Source of the DNA: Betaproteobacteria bacterium
GTDB lineage: Bacteria > Pseudomonadota > Gammaproteobacteria > Burkholderiales > Rhodocyclaceae
Length of the DNA stretch: 55,861 nucleotides
Assembly (NCBI GenBank): GCA_012026675.1
Contig: VEPA01000247.1
Location: 1 to 55,861 of the forward strand
Direction of reading: 5' to 3'
The notes under the pieces: generated by a model
Told to the model about the DNA's origin: nothing
Databases searched by the model: none
Seen by the model: the letters and a program-made list of their open reading frames with translations, nothing else
Shown: piece by piece, positions 24,482 to 31,812 of the stretch
Layout of the letters: the number at the start of each line of letters is the position of its first letter
Position numbering within the stretch: the stretch's first letter is position 1
Translations under genes and position numbers: made by a program

Positions 24482-25080
24482 TGCGCAAACTGATGCGCCA
24501 TCTGCTCTGGCTGCTCCTGCTGGCGGCGCTGCCCGCCCTGGCCGGCAAAAGCTGCGTGGCCTGCCACGCCGGCGCGGCGGAACGCAGTTGGGCGCTGTCC
24601 AAGCATGGCGTCATCGCCCGCATCGAGGCCGGGCGAGAACGCCGGCGCACGCCGGGCTGCGAGGCTTGCCATGCCGTCGAAGCCAAGACGCCGGCGCCGC
24701 AGCACTATGCAAAGAAGACTTCGCGCCAGGAAGCGCGCGAGCAGGCCAGCACCGGTTGCGGCGCCTGCCATTCGCCACGCTACGTGGCAGAACAACTTGC
24801 CGCCGCGCAACGCGGGCTGGCGCTGGGAGAAATGAAACGGCGCGAAGCCGAGGCGCTGGTCGAGTTCGCGCGCAAGGAAATGAACGCGACGGAACTGGCG
24901 CAGATCGAGAAACTATTCGCCACGCTGCGCGACGAGAACCTGCGCGACCTGCGCCTCGGTCTCGCCCACCAGTCGCCCGACTACCAGTGGTGGCTGGGAC
25001 AGGCCGCACTCGACGGCAGCCTGCTGCGCATCAAGGCTGCGCTGGGCGAAGCGCGACGCAGCCGACTGGCTGCGCGCTAA
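24481..25080 (+). CDS. Triheme cytochrome c resembling the C-terminal half of HAO
   Basis: A 199-residue exported protein, signal peptide about 1-21 (cut after ALAG or ALA), with CXXCH at residues 25, 60 and 93. The order of features mirrors the end of the HAO family: a heme motif followed by ERSWALSKHG (as after heme 6), a second heme, a third heme in CGACHSPRYVAEQL (as at heme 8), then a helical tail with GLAHQSPDYQWWLG. It looks like an HAO homologue reduced to hemes 6-8. It starts in ATGA overlap with the octaheme gene and is probably its partner. Confidence 0.82.
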   Translation: MRKLMRHLLWLLLLAALPALAGKSCVACHAGAAERSWALSKHGVIARIEAGRERRRTPGCEACHAVEAKTPAPQHYAKKTSRQEAREQASTGCGACHSPRYVAEQLAAAQRGLALGEMKRREAEALVEFARKEMNATELAQIEKLFATLRDENLRDLRLGLAHQSPDYQWWLGQAALDGSLLRIKAALGEARRSRLAAR

Positions 25081-25114
25081 GGATTCACAATATATTTATC
25101 AAAGGGAGATCAGC

Positions 25115-25462
25115 ATGAAAACCTTGTTCATACTCAACGACGCACCCTATGGCACGGAACGCAGCTACAACGGCCTGCGCCTGGCCAAGGCCGTGTCCAA
25201 ACTTGCCGGCCAGCAGGTTCAGCTGTTCCTGATGGGCGACGCCGTGGCCTGCGCCAAGGACGGCCAGAAGCTTCCGGACGGCTACTACAATGCCGGCGAC
25301 ATGGTGAAGATGGTCGCCGCCGTCGGCGAGGTCGGCCTCTGCGGCACCTGCATGAACGCACGCGGCCTGCAGGATGGCGAAATGGTGACTGGCGCCCTGC
25401 GCAAGACCCTGGCCGACCTAGCGGCCTGGACCGCCGCAGCAGACAAGGTCCTGGTGTTCTGA
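25115..25462 (+). CDS. DsrE-like sulfur-relay protein
   Basis: A 115-residue cytosolic protein of the DsrE/DsrF-like fold. The candidate sulfur-carrying Cys are Cys46 (GDAVACAKDG) and the pair Cys76/Cys79 (LCGTCMNARG), the latter matching the conserved Cys of the family. AAGGGAGA precedes the ATG. It lies 34 bp after the triheme gene on the same strand, across an AT-rich patch, so it may be read from the operon or from its own promoter. With the two rhodaneses it makes a sulfane-sulfur theme. Confidence 0.88.
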   Translation: MKTLFILNDAPYGTERSYNGLRLAKAVSKLAGQQVQLFLMGDAVACAKDGQKLPDGYYNAGDMVKMVAAVGEVGLCGTCMNARGLQDGEMVTGALRKTLADLAAWTAAADKVLVF

Positions 25463-25478
25463 GTTCAAACCGCTCATG

Positions 25479-25588
25479 AGCGCCCCGCACGGCCGCCCGC
25501 AGGGGCGCAAGTCAACAAATGGAGCCGCGAAGCGGCGAACCGCAGTCGCCCCCTACCTTGGGGAGGGGGCTGGGGGGAGGGTACTCCA
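25479..25588. repeat. Palindromic intergenic stretch
   Basis: Three inverted repeats follow each other: GCGCCCC/GGGGCGC (25480-25508), GCCGC/GCGGC (25524-25536) and GCCCCCT/AGGGGGC (25548-25570). The last resembles the C-run/G-run palindrome at 4831-4846. None has a T-tract, so termination is uncertain. The G-run at the end doubles as the ribosome binding site region of the next gene. Confidence 0.45.
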
Positions 25589-25927
25589 GTGAACCCCGTC
25601 AAGGTCATTTCCCAGCAGCCGCCCGGCGGCCGCTGCACGCTCTACGCCCGTTATGCCGACGCCATCGCCGAAATGCTCGACTGGTCGCATGCCATCGTCC
25701 ATGACGAATGCCGCGATGCCCACGGCGAAGGCTTTCCCAGCCTATGGATACACGACACGGCGATCCAGCCGGCCGACGGCGCGATCCTCACGCCCGAGGA
25801 CATCTGCGACTGGCTGCGGCATCAGGATGTCGATGCCCGGCGTGCCGATGCCCTGCAACTGCGCCTGCAAGCCGTGCTCGACGACTTCCTCGAAAACTGG
25901 AAGCCGGAAAGCCCGGCTGCGAAGTAA
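25589..25927 (+). CDS. Hypothetical protein
   Basis: A 112-residue soluble protein starting at GTG, with a purine-rich GGGGGGAGGG about 9 nt upstream. It has an acidic middle (MLDWSHAIVHDECRDAHGEG), then LTPEDICDWLRHQDVDARRA and a helical end with LQAVLDDFLENWKPE. There is no signal peptide or membrane segment. I do not recognise a family. Codon use is like the neighbours, so it is probably a real gene. A dispersed repeat starts 4 bp after the stop. Confidence 0.6.
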   Translation: MNPVKVISQQPPGGRCTLYARYADAIAEMLDWSHAIVHDECRDAHGEGFPSLWIHDTAIQPADGAILTPEDICDWLRHQDVDARRADALQLRLQAVLDDFLENWKPESPAAK

Positions 25928-25930
25928 ATT

Positions 25931-25955
25931 GAAAGTCGGCGCCAGCGCTACGGGA
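25931..25955 (+). repeat. Dispersed repeat copy
   Basis: GAAAGTCGGCGCCAGCGCTA then CGGGA, beginning 4 bp after the TAA stop of the preceding gene, in the convergent gap with the DUF4126 gene. Confidence 0.65.
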
Positions 25956-25975
25956 ACAACGGCCCGTACGCCGGT

Positions 25976-26605
25976 TCAGGTATTGCCGCCCGCCGTCGGA
26001 CGCGGCAGCGACAGCGCGCGAATCAAACCGGCAATGCTCCGCCAGACTATCGGCAGCAGCCAGGCGGTCGCGATGACCAGCAGCAGCAACAGAGCCAGCA
26101 TCAGCCACGGGTGAGCGAACATCAGCCACAGGCCGCTGAGCACCACGACATCCTCGCTGAAGGACGTCGCGATGTTGCTGAAGGGCTCAGGCGAGACGTT
26201 GATCATGGCGCGCGTGCCGGCCTTGGTGAAGTGGGTGCCGGCGGCCAGCGTGCCGCCCAGGATCGCCATGGCCACCTGCCATTCGATGCCCTGCCCGCCG
26301 AAAACCATGGCGGCGAGTGCTGCACCGGCGGGGATGCGAATGAAGGTATGTACCGTGTCCCACACGGAATCGAGCAAGGGAATCTTGTCGGCAAAAAACT
26401 CGATGATCAGCATCAGGCCGGCGGCACCGAGCACCAATGGGTGTTCGAGCAGATGCAGGCCCGGCGGCAGCACGATCCAGCCCAGCCTGCCGGCGAGGCC
26501 GACGACGAACAGCGTGGTGTAAAGGCGCAAACCCGAAGCCCAGCCAAGCCCCGCCGCCAGGGCCAGCAGGCCGGCAAAGTCGAGCGGCAAATGGGTCAGA
26601 TCCAT
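25976..26605 (-). CDS. DUF4126 membrane protein
   Basis: A 209-residue inner-membrane protein with about six helices. The conserved N-terminal ALAAGLGWASGLRLYTTLF and the motif IEFFADKIPLLDSVWDTVHT followed by FIRIPAGA are diagnostic of DUF4126. The second half, GTHFTKAGTRAMINVSPEPF, is also typical. The function of the family is not known. It stands alone on the minus strand. Confidence 0.9.
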   Translation of the reverse strand: MDLTHLPLDFAGLLALAAGLGWASGLRLYTTLFVVGLAGRLGWIVLPPGLHLLEHPLVLGAAGLMLIIEFFADKIPLLDSVWDTVHTFIRIPAGAALAAMVFGGQGIEWQVAMAILGGTLAAGTHFTKAGTRAMINVSPEPFSNIATSFSEDVVVLSGLWLMFAHPWLMLALLLLLVIATAWLLPIVWRSIAGLIRALSLPRPTAGGNT

Positions 26606-26713
26606 CGTTGGTTCTCCCGGTTCGAGAAAGCCTCGTATGACGACACTATATCCTCTGGGCGAAAATCCTCAAGCGTCTCTTCGCCAACTCCTGCACGGAA
26701 CGACACGCAGCGC

Positions 26714-27493
26714 TTAATTGCCCGTAAATGCAGGACGGCGCTTTTCCTTGAAGGCCCGGATTCCCTCATGATAGTCATGGCTATCGTACACAATCCGGCG
26801 CAAGCCCTGTACTTTTTCAAAGCCGCGCGGGCTGACCGGTTTTGCCCCCGCCAGCACCCTCAACTGTTCCTTCATGACGGCAATGCTGAGAGGTGCGTTG
26901 TTGGCGATGGTGGTCGCCATGCCCAGGGTAAAAGTCTCGAGTTCCGGAGCCGGTACTACGTGGTTGATCATGCCGATGCGTTCCGCCCGCTCCGCCGAAA
27001 TCGGGGATGCGGTGAAAGCCAGTTCCTTGACCAGGCGCAGGCTGGCCGCGCTCATGAAGGTCATCATCCCGCTGACGTTGTAGGGCACGCCCAAACGCGC
27101 CGGCGTGACGGCGAACGTGGCGCAGGGCCCGGCGATGATGATGTCGCAGGCAAGCACGGTTTCCACTGGCCCGCCCCAAACCCCACCTTCGACCATGGCG
27201 ATCACCGGCATGCGGCAGGTTTCGATGGTGCGCACCAGATGGCGCAGCGGATCGTCCCAACCCAGCGGATCGCGCCCGCCTTCCGGCAGTTCGCCGCCGT
27301 CGTGGCCGGCCGACCAGACCTTGGCGCCCGCCTGCGCACGCAGGATCACGACGCGGGCCCCGGCTTCTTCGAGTTGGCGCAACGCCTCGATGACTTCTGC
27401 CACGAGATCGTGGCTCAGTGCATTGAGCTTCCTGTGGCGATCGAGCACTATGGTCCCGATGTGTCCATCCTGGGTCAGCTTGATGAATTCCAT
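26714..27493 (-). CDS. scpB: Methylmalonyl-CoA decarboxylase (crotonase family)
   Basis: A 259-residue crotonase-fold enzyme closely resembling ScpB/YgfG. Matches include RKLNALSHDLV, KVWSAGHDGGELPEGGRDPL, the oxyanion/active-site stretch MVEGGVWGG, TFAVTPARLGVPYN, TASPISAERAERIGMINHVV and RIVYDSHDYHEGIRAFKEKR. ScpB converts methylmalonyl-CoA to propionyl-CoA. The start has AAGGAAA upstream. In E. coli the gene travels with a mutase and a CoA transferase; here neither is adjacent, so it may serve propionyl-CoA balance or another acyl-CoA. Confidence 0.9.
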   Translation of the reverse strand: MEFIKLTQDGHIGTIVLDRHRKLNALSHDLVAEVIEALRQLEEAGARVVILRAQAGAKVWSAGHDGGELPEGGRDPLGWDDPLRHLVRTIETCRMPVIAMVEGGVWGGPVETVLACDIIIAGPCATFAVTPARLGVPYNVSGMMTFMSAASLRLVKELAFTASPISAERAERIGMINHVVPAPELETFTLGMATTIANNAPLSIAVMKEQLRVLAGAKPVSPRGFEKVQGLRRIVYDSHDYHEGIRAFKEKRRPAFTGN

Positions 27494-27687
27494 GTCTTTT
27501 TTCCTTGGTCGCCAGCCAGTCTTACTCCTGGGCCAATGCTAGCCGGCTGGTCTGGCGACAACAATTGCGGACATCCACTACGGGGCATGCCAAAATCCGC
27601 CGGACGATCGCCTTGCCTGATGCCGGTACAAACTGTAAGCAGTTGCCGGCCGGTCCGACATACAGGGAAATCCACCGGAGAATTCCG

Positions 27688-28686
27688 ATGCATGCCACGC
27701 TGCACCTGCTGACCCATACCGACTTTCCCGCCTTGACGCGGCGCGCCGTGGAATCCCTGCAACTCAACCTCGGCTACCGCTGCAACCAGAGTTGCCTGCA
27801 CTGCCACGTCAATGCCGGGCCGAAGCGTACGGAAGAAATGACGGCCGAGACGATCGATGCGGTGCTCGATTTCGTCGCGGCGAGTCCGGGAATTACCACC
27901 ATCGACCTGACCGGCGGCGCACCCGAACTCAATCCGCAGTTTCGGCGCATGGTGGTTGCCGCGCGCGCGCGCGGCCTGCGCGTGATCGACCGCTGCAACC
28001 TGACCATTCTGGAAGAGCCGGGCTGCGAGGACATGGCGGCGTTCCTCGCCGCCCACCGAGTGGAGATCGTCGCCTCGCTGCCCTGCTACCTGGAGGAAAA
28101 CGTCGACCAGCAGCGCGGCAATGGGGTATTCGCGGCCAGCCTGCGCGGCCTGCAACAACTCAACGCGCTGGGCTATGGCCGTGAAGGCAGCGGCCTCAGC
28201 CTCAACCTGGTCTACAACCCGCAGGGACCCCGCCTGCCGCCGCCACAGGCGGCGCTACAGGCCGCCTACAAGCAGCACCTTGGCGAAAAATACGGTATCG
28301 CGTTCAACGAGTTGTTCACCCTGGCCAACATGCCGATCCAGCGCTTCGGCAGCACGCTGATTTCCAGGGGCCAGTTCAACGCCTACATGAGCACCCTGCG
28401 CGCCGCCCATCGCGACGACAATCTGCCGCACGTCATGTGCCGCAGCCTGATCAGCGTCGACTGGCAGGGCTACCTTTACGACTGCGACTTCAACCAGCAA
28501 CTCGGTTTGGCCATCGCCGATTCGCGCGGCGGCCGCCTGCACATCAGCCGGGCCAGCGCCGCCGCGCTTGAAGAAAACGCTATCCGGATCGCCGACCACT
28601 GCTATGGCTGCACCGCCGGCCAGGGTTCGAGTTGCAGCGGCGCGCTGGGGCACGAAACCGCCGCGGCGCCAAGTTGCGGGACCTGA
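27688..28686 (+). CDS. arsS: ArsS-type radical SAM protein
   Basis: A 332-residue radical SAM enzyme of the arsenosugar biosynthesis ArsS-like family (TIGR04167). The cluster motif is Cys32-x3-Cys36-x2-Cys39 (CNQSCLHCH). Family segments include TGGAPELNPQFRRMV, CNLTILEEPGCEDMAAFL, VASLPCYLEENVDQQRGNG, the stretch MCRSLISVDWQGYLYDCDFN, and the Cys-rich end with Cys305, Cys308 and Cys316. GGAG precedes the ATG at 27688. No arsM or arsenic-resistance genes are in the window, so the substrate is unsure. The HAD gene follows after 5 bp. Confidence 0.88.
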   Translation: MHATLHLLTHTDFPALTRRAVESLQLNLGYRCNQSCLHCHVNAGPKRTEEMTAETIDAVLDFVAASPGITTIDLTGGAPELNPQFRRMVVAARARGLRVIDRCNLTILEEPGCEDMAAFLAAHRVEIVASLPCYLEENVDQQRGNGVFAASLRGLQQLNALGYGREGSGLSLNLVYNPQGPRLPPPQAALQAAYKQHLGEKYGIAFNELFTLANMPIQRFGSTLISRGQFNAYMSTLRAAHRDDNLPHVMCRSLISVDWQGYLYDCDFNQQLGLAIADSRGGRLHISRASAAALEENAIRIADHCYGCTAGQGSSCSGALGHETAAAPSCGT

Positions 28687-28691
28687 GCCCG

Positions 28692-29378
28692 ATGAACACG
28701 CTGCAACTCCACGACATCGATGCCTGCGTCTTCGACGCCTATGGCACGCTGTTCGACTTCAACAGCGCCGCGAGCGCCGCCCGCGATGAACTGGGCGACG
28801 ACTGGCAGCGACTTTCCGATCTTTGGCGTCTGAAGCAGTTGCAATACACCTGGCTGCGCGGCCTGGCGCAGCATCACGCCGACCTCTGGCAAGTCACCGG
28901 CGACGCGCTGGATTTCGCGCTCGGGACCTTGCGTATCCAAGAACCGGTCCTGCGCGAGCGGCTGATGAATCTCTATCTGCAGCTCAGCACCTATCCCGAA
29001 GTACCGGCCATGCTGCGCGAGTTGAAGGACCGGGGCATGAAACTCGCCATCCTGTCCAACGGCAGCCCGCCCATGCTCGCGGCAGTCGTCAGGAACTCGG
29101 GGCTGGATGATGCGTTCGACGCCGTACTTTCGGTGGAGGAAGTCGGCGTGTACAAACCGCATCCGTCGGTCTACGGCCTGGCCGCGGAACGTCTGCAGAT
29201 CGCGCCGGCGCGCATCTGCTTTCTGTCATCCAACGGCTGGGATGCCTATTCGGCCAAGGCCTTCGGCTTCAAGACGATCTGGTGCAACCGTTTCGGCCAA
29301 GCGGCCGAGCGCATTCCGGCCACGCCCGATGGCGAGATCGCCGACCTGTCGGCGCTGCCGGCGATTGTCAGTCGGTAG
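28692..29378 (+). CDS. Type II haloacid dehalogenase (L-2-haloacid dehalogenase-like)
   Basis: A 228-residue HAD-superfamily hydrolase. The L-2-haloacid dehalogenase set is complete by eye: nucleophile Asp15 in VFDAYGTLFD, the Arg region LKQLQYTWLRG, LSNGSPPML, the Lys in YKPHPSVYGLA, and FLSSNGWDAYSAKAFG. These enzymes displace halide from 2-haloacids with inversion. It follows the ArsS-like gene by 5 bp. Some members act on other phosphate or halide substrates, so activity is likely but not certain. Confidence 0.88.
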   Translation: MNTLQLHDIDACVFDAYGTLFDFNSAASAARDELGDDWQRLSDLWRLKQLQYTWLRGLAQHHADLWQVTGDALDFALGTLRIQEPVLRERLMNLYLQLSTYPEVPAMLRELKDRGMKLAILSNGSPPMLAAVVRNSGLDDAFDAVLSVEEVGVYKPHPSVYGLAAERLQIAPARICFLSSNGWDAYSAKAFGFKTIWCNRFGQAAERIPATPDGEIADLSALPAIVSR

Positions 29379-29415
29379 AACTGCGGCGGCCCGCCGCAGA
29401 ACGGAATCAGCGGAA

Positions 29416-29628
29416 TCAGGCGGCCCTTGCCGCCGCTTCGGCAGCCAGCCAGAGTTGCAGGCAGGCCGGACATAAACAAGTTGCTGCAGCCAAATCGCCA
29501 TCGGTCTTCGCCGGAATCTGCGACAAGGCAGGCAAGCTCGCGCACCAGCACTCCTTGTCGCCATTTGCCATGCCGCAGCGAAACTGCGCGCCGCACTGCG
29601 GACAGACCGTGGCCGGAACCGCGCTCAT
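29416..29628 (-). CDS. Cysteine-rich CWC family protein
   Basis: A 70-residue protein with four Cys pairs or clusters: CPQCGAQFRCG, ECWCASLP, CLCPAC. The spacing and the CWC triplet match the Cys_rich_CWC family (PF14375), thought to bind zinc. It starts in ATGA overlap with the anti-sigma gene, so it is the third gene of the sigma operon. Its role there is unknown. Confidence 0.85.
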   Translation of the reverse strand: MSAVPATVCPQCGAQFRCGMANGDKECWCASLPALSQIPAKTDGDLAAATCLCPACLQLWLAAEAAARAA

Positions 29629-29807
29629 GGCGTTCCTCCGCTGCCGAAGCGGCGGCAAGCCGCGCGCAGGATTCCCATCTGGCGGCGGTAGTTGCTGCAA
29701 CCGGTGCAGATCAACACATGCAGCCGCAGGCCGAGGCGCTCGGCCAGGGTCAGCGAACGATCCTGTTCCTGCGACATTAATTGGGTTGCCTCTTGGCAGC
29801 TCAGCAT
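29625..29807 (-). CDS. Zinc-binding anti-sigma factor (ZAS/zf-HC2 type), soluble
   Basis: A 60-residue protein with the ZAS signature H-x3-C-x2-C in HVLICTGC, preceded by MLSCQEATQLMSQEQDRSLTLAE (Cys4 is a further ligand candidate). It lacks a membrane helix, so it is a cytosolic, possibly redox-sensing, anti-sigma factor. It lies one base after the sigma gene and overlaps the CWC gene by 4 bp. Oxidation of the zinc thiols would free the sigma factor; this follows from the family and is not shown by the sequence. Confidence 0.85.
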   Translation of the reverse strand: MLSCQEATQLMSQEQDRSLTLAERLGLRLHVLICTGCSNYRRQMGILRAACRRFGSGGTP

Positions 29808-29808
29808 T

Positions 29809-30387
29809 TCACGTCCCCGCTCCGGCAAACCAGTTCGTCTCAAGACAGGTGCGCAAACCGAGTCGCGCGCGGTGCAACACCACCCAGCAATTGGACGAAC
29901 TGATGCCGGTTTCCTTACAGATTTCCTCGGTCTCGAGGCCGAGGATTTCGCGCATCATGAACACCCGGGCGGTCTTCGCCGGCAGGTGGTCGAGACAGGC
30001 TTCGAACACTTTCCAGAACTGCTGCTGCTCGAACGAAGCCTCGGGATCGGCCCAGCGTCCCGGCTTTGCCGAGTCTTGCCAGTGCCCGCCCCGGTCGAAC
30101 AAGGCATCATCGAGCAGATCGTCGCCGGCTTCATCATCGGCCAGCGAGCTTACGGACTGCTCGCGACTCTGACGACGGATGGTATCGATGATCTTGTTGC
30201 GCAGGATGGAATTGAGCCAGGTCTTGTACGACGAACGACTCTCGAAGCGCTGGCTGCCTGTCAGCGCCGCCAGCAGGGTTTCCTGCACCGCGTCCTCGGC
30301 CGCCCCGGCGTCGCGCAATTGCAGGCGCGCGAAGCGCAGCAAGTCAGGGCGCAGTGCATTCAGTTCGCGTTGTCGATCCAGGTCCAT
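29809..30387 (-). CDS. ECF-type RNA polymerase sigma factor
   Basis: A 192-residue sigma-70 family ECF factor. Region 2 is LRFARLQLRDAGAAEDAVQE with TWLNSILRNKIIDTIRRQ. Region 4 is LPAKTARVFMMREILGLETE with EEICKETGISSSNCWVVLHR. An acidic linker of about 45 residues (SLADDEAGDDLLDDALFDRG) separates them. It is the first gene of the three-gene operon with a ZAS anti-sigma and a CWC protein. Msr genes are transcribed divergently, behind a promoter that looks ECF-type. Confidence 0.92.
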   Translation of the reverse strand: MDLDRQRELNALRPDLLRFARLQLRDAGAAEDAVQETLLAALTGSQRFESRSSYKTWLNSILRNKIIDTIRRQSREQSVSSLADDEAGDDLLDDALFDRGGHWQDSAKPGRWADPEASFEQQQFWKVFEACLDHLPAKTARVFMMREILGLETEEICKETGISSSNCWVVLHRARLGLRTCLETNWFAGAGT

Positions 30388-30431
30388 GGCTTACTTCTAG
30401 CGGGAAGACCGGGTATTTTGACCCAACAGCG

Positions 30432-30459
30432 GGAACTTCGACAAATCAATCGAATCTGT
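30432..30459 (+). promoter_or_regulatory. RpoE/ECF-like promoter toward msrB-msrA
   Basis: GGAACTT at 30432-30438 is followed by a 16-nt spacer and TCTGT at 30455-30459. This matches the -35/-10 pattern used by many RpoE-type ECF factors (GGAACTT then TCTGA-like). It points to msrB, whose ATG lies 88 bp downstream, and sits 44 bp upstream of the divergent sigma gene start. Confidence 0.6.
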
Positions 30460-30547
30460 AAGCCATGACGCAGTTGTACGACCAAGCAGCATGGATTAAA
30501 ACAAGAGGTCACCCGCCTTGGCTGACCACCGACCACCGGAGAACCAA

Positions 30548-31066
30548 ATGAACCGTCGCAACTGGATTGCTAGCATTTCTGGATTGATCGCCACTGCCTC
30601 GGTGCCGCTTGTCACCCTCGGCACCAAGGGCAGTGCACGTGCCGCGGAAAAGTTTCCGTTGACCAAGCCGAAGGAGGAATGGAAAAAGCTGCTGGCGCCG
30701 GACGCCTACCGGGTGCTGTTCGAGGAAGGCACGGAGCCGGCCGGCAGCAGTGCCCTGAATGCCGAAAAGCGTCCCGGCACTTTCATCTGTGCCGCCTGCA
30801 ACCTGCCACTGTTCGACGCCGCGCAGAAGTACGAAAGCGGCACCGGCTGGCCGAGTTTCTGGCAGGGACTGCCCGGCGCGCTGGGCACCTCGACCGATTT
30901 CAAGCTGATCTACCCGCGCACCGAGTACCACTGCTCGCGCTGCGGTGGACATCAAGGCCATGTTTTCAATGACGGGCCGCAGCCCACGGGCAAACGCTAC
31001 TGCAATAACGGGATCGCGTTGAAGTTCATTGCGAAGAACGAAACCCTGCCGGCGCTGCGGACATGA
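30548..31066 (+). CDS. msrB: Exported methionine sulfoxide reductase MsrB
   Basis: Reduces methionine-R-sulfoxide in proteins. It has 172 residues, longer than cytosolic MsrB because of an N-terminal export signal MNRRNWIASISGLIATASVP with an Arg pair (possibly Tat). Zinc is held by Cys81/Cys84 and Cys129/Cys132. The catalytic Cys is Cys152 in RYCNNGIALKF. GGAG precedes the ATG. It overlaps msrA by 4 bp, giving an envelope MsrB-MsrA pair under a likely ECF promoter. Confidence 0.93.
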   Translation: MNRRNWIASISGLIATASVPLVTLGTKGSARAAEKFPLTKPKEEWKKLLAPDAYRVLFEEGTEPAGSSALNAEKRPGTFICAACNLPLFDAAQKYESGTGWPSFWQGLPGALGTSTDFKLIYPRTEYHCSRCGGHQGHVFNDGPQPTGKRYCNNGIALKFIAKNETLPALRT

Positions 31067-31680
31067 GCCCGCGCCTGAAATCGGTTCTCGCCCTGATCGC
31101 GGTATTCGCGACTGCTGCCCGTGCGGACGCGCCTGCTGCACCGGCCATGGTCCCTGCCGGCGCTGCGACCGCGATCTTTGCGGGGGGCTGTTTCTGGTGC
31201 GTCGAGAAGGATTTCGAAAAGCTTCCCGGCGTGATCGAAGTGGAGTCCGGCTATACCGCCGGCAAGACGCCTAATCCGAGTTACGAACAGGTCAGCTCGG
31301 GCAGCACCGGCCACGCCGAAGCGGTGCGCGTGATCTATGACCCGCAAAAAGTCAGTTACCCGCAGCTGGTCGACTATTTCTGGCGCCACATCGATCCCAC
31401 GGTCAAGGACCGGCAGTTCTGCGATGTCGGCAGCCAATATCGCAGTGGCATCTACTGGGCCAACGAGGCGGAGCGCAAGGTCGCCGAGGCCAGCCGCGAT
31501 GCATTGTTAAAAAGCGGCAAGTTCAAGACCATTCACACCGAACTGGCGCCGGCCACGACCTTCTGGCTGGCCGAGACCTATCATCAGGACTACTACAAGA
31601 AAAATCCCATCCGCTACAACTACTACCGCAAATCCTGCGGCCGTGACGCGCGGGTGGAAGAGGTCTGGAGCGGCAAGTAG
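31063..31680 (+). CDS. msrA: Exported methionine sulfoxide reductase MsrA
   Basis: Reduces methionine-S-sulfoxide. It has 205 residues with a signal peptide (about 1-22, ending ARA or RADA). The active-site GGCFWC has the catalytic Cys43. Resolving Cys candidates are in RQFCDVGSQYRSG and RKSCGRDA. The motif GYTAGKTPNPSYEQVSSGST and the end FWLAETYHQDYYKKNP are typical. It is translationally coupled to msrB, and both would act in the periplasm. Confidence 0.95.
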   Translation: MSPRLKSVLALIAVFATAARADAPAAPAMVPAGAATAIFAGGCFWCVEKDFEKLPGVIEVESGYTAGKTPNPSYEQVSSGSTGHAEAVRVIYDPQKVSYPQLVDYFWRHIDPTVKDRQFCDVGSQYRSGIYWANEAERKVAEASRDALLKSGKFKTIHTELAPATTFWLAETYHQDYYKKNPIRYNYYRKSCGRDARVEEVWSGK

Positions 31681-31740
31681 CCGGATGTTTCCCGGATAAG
31701 GTCGGGCGGGTAGATTACGCGCTACTCATCCGCACTGCCG

Positions 31741-31764
31741 CCGTCACGCCGGCGCCGACTTTCC
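31741..31764 (-). repeat. Dispersed repeat copy (minus orientation)
   Basis: On the minus strand this reads GGAAAGTCGGCGCCGGCGTG then ACGG. It lies in the convergent gap between msrA and the acyl-CoA-binding protein gene. Confidence 0.65.
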
Positions 31765-31812
31765 GGAGTGTCGATTTCGCCTGGCGCGCAGTTCGATCAA
31801 CGCCGGACGGCA

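Noticed and set aside
23144-25080. Ammonia-oxidiser hydroxylamine dehydrogenase system
   Set aside because: No haoB, cytochrome c554 or c-M552 genes adjoin, the Asp of the active-site motif is replaced, and no ammonia monooxygenase genes are seen.
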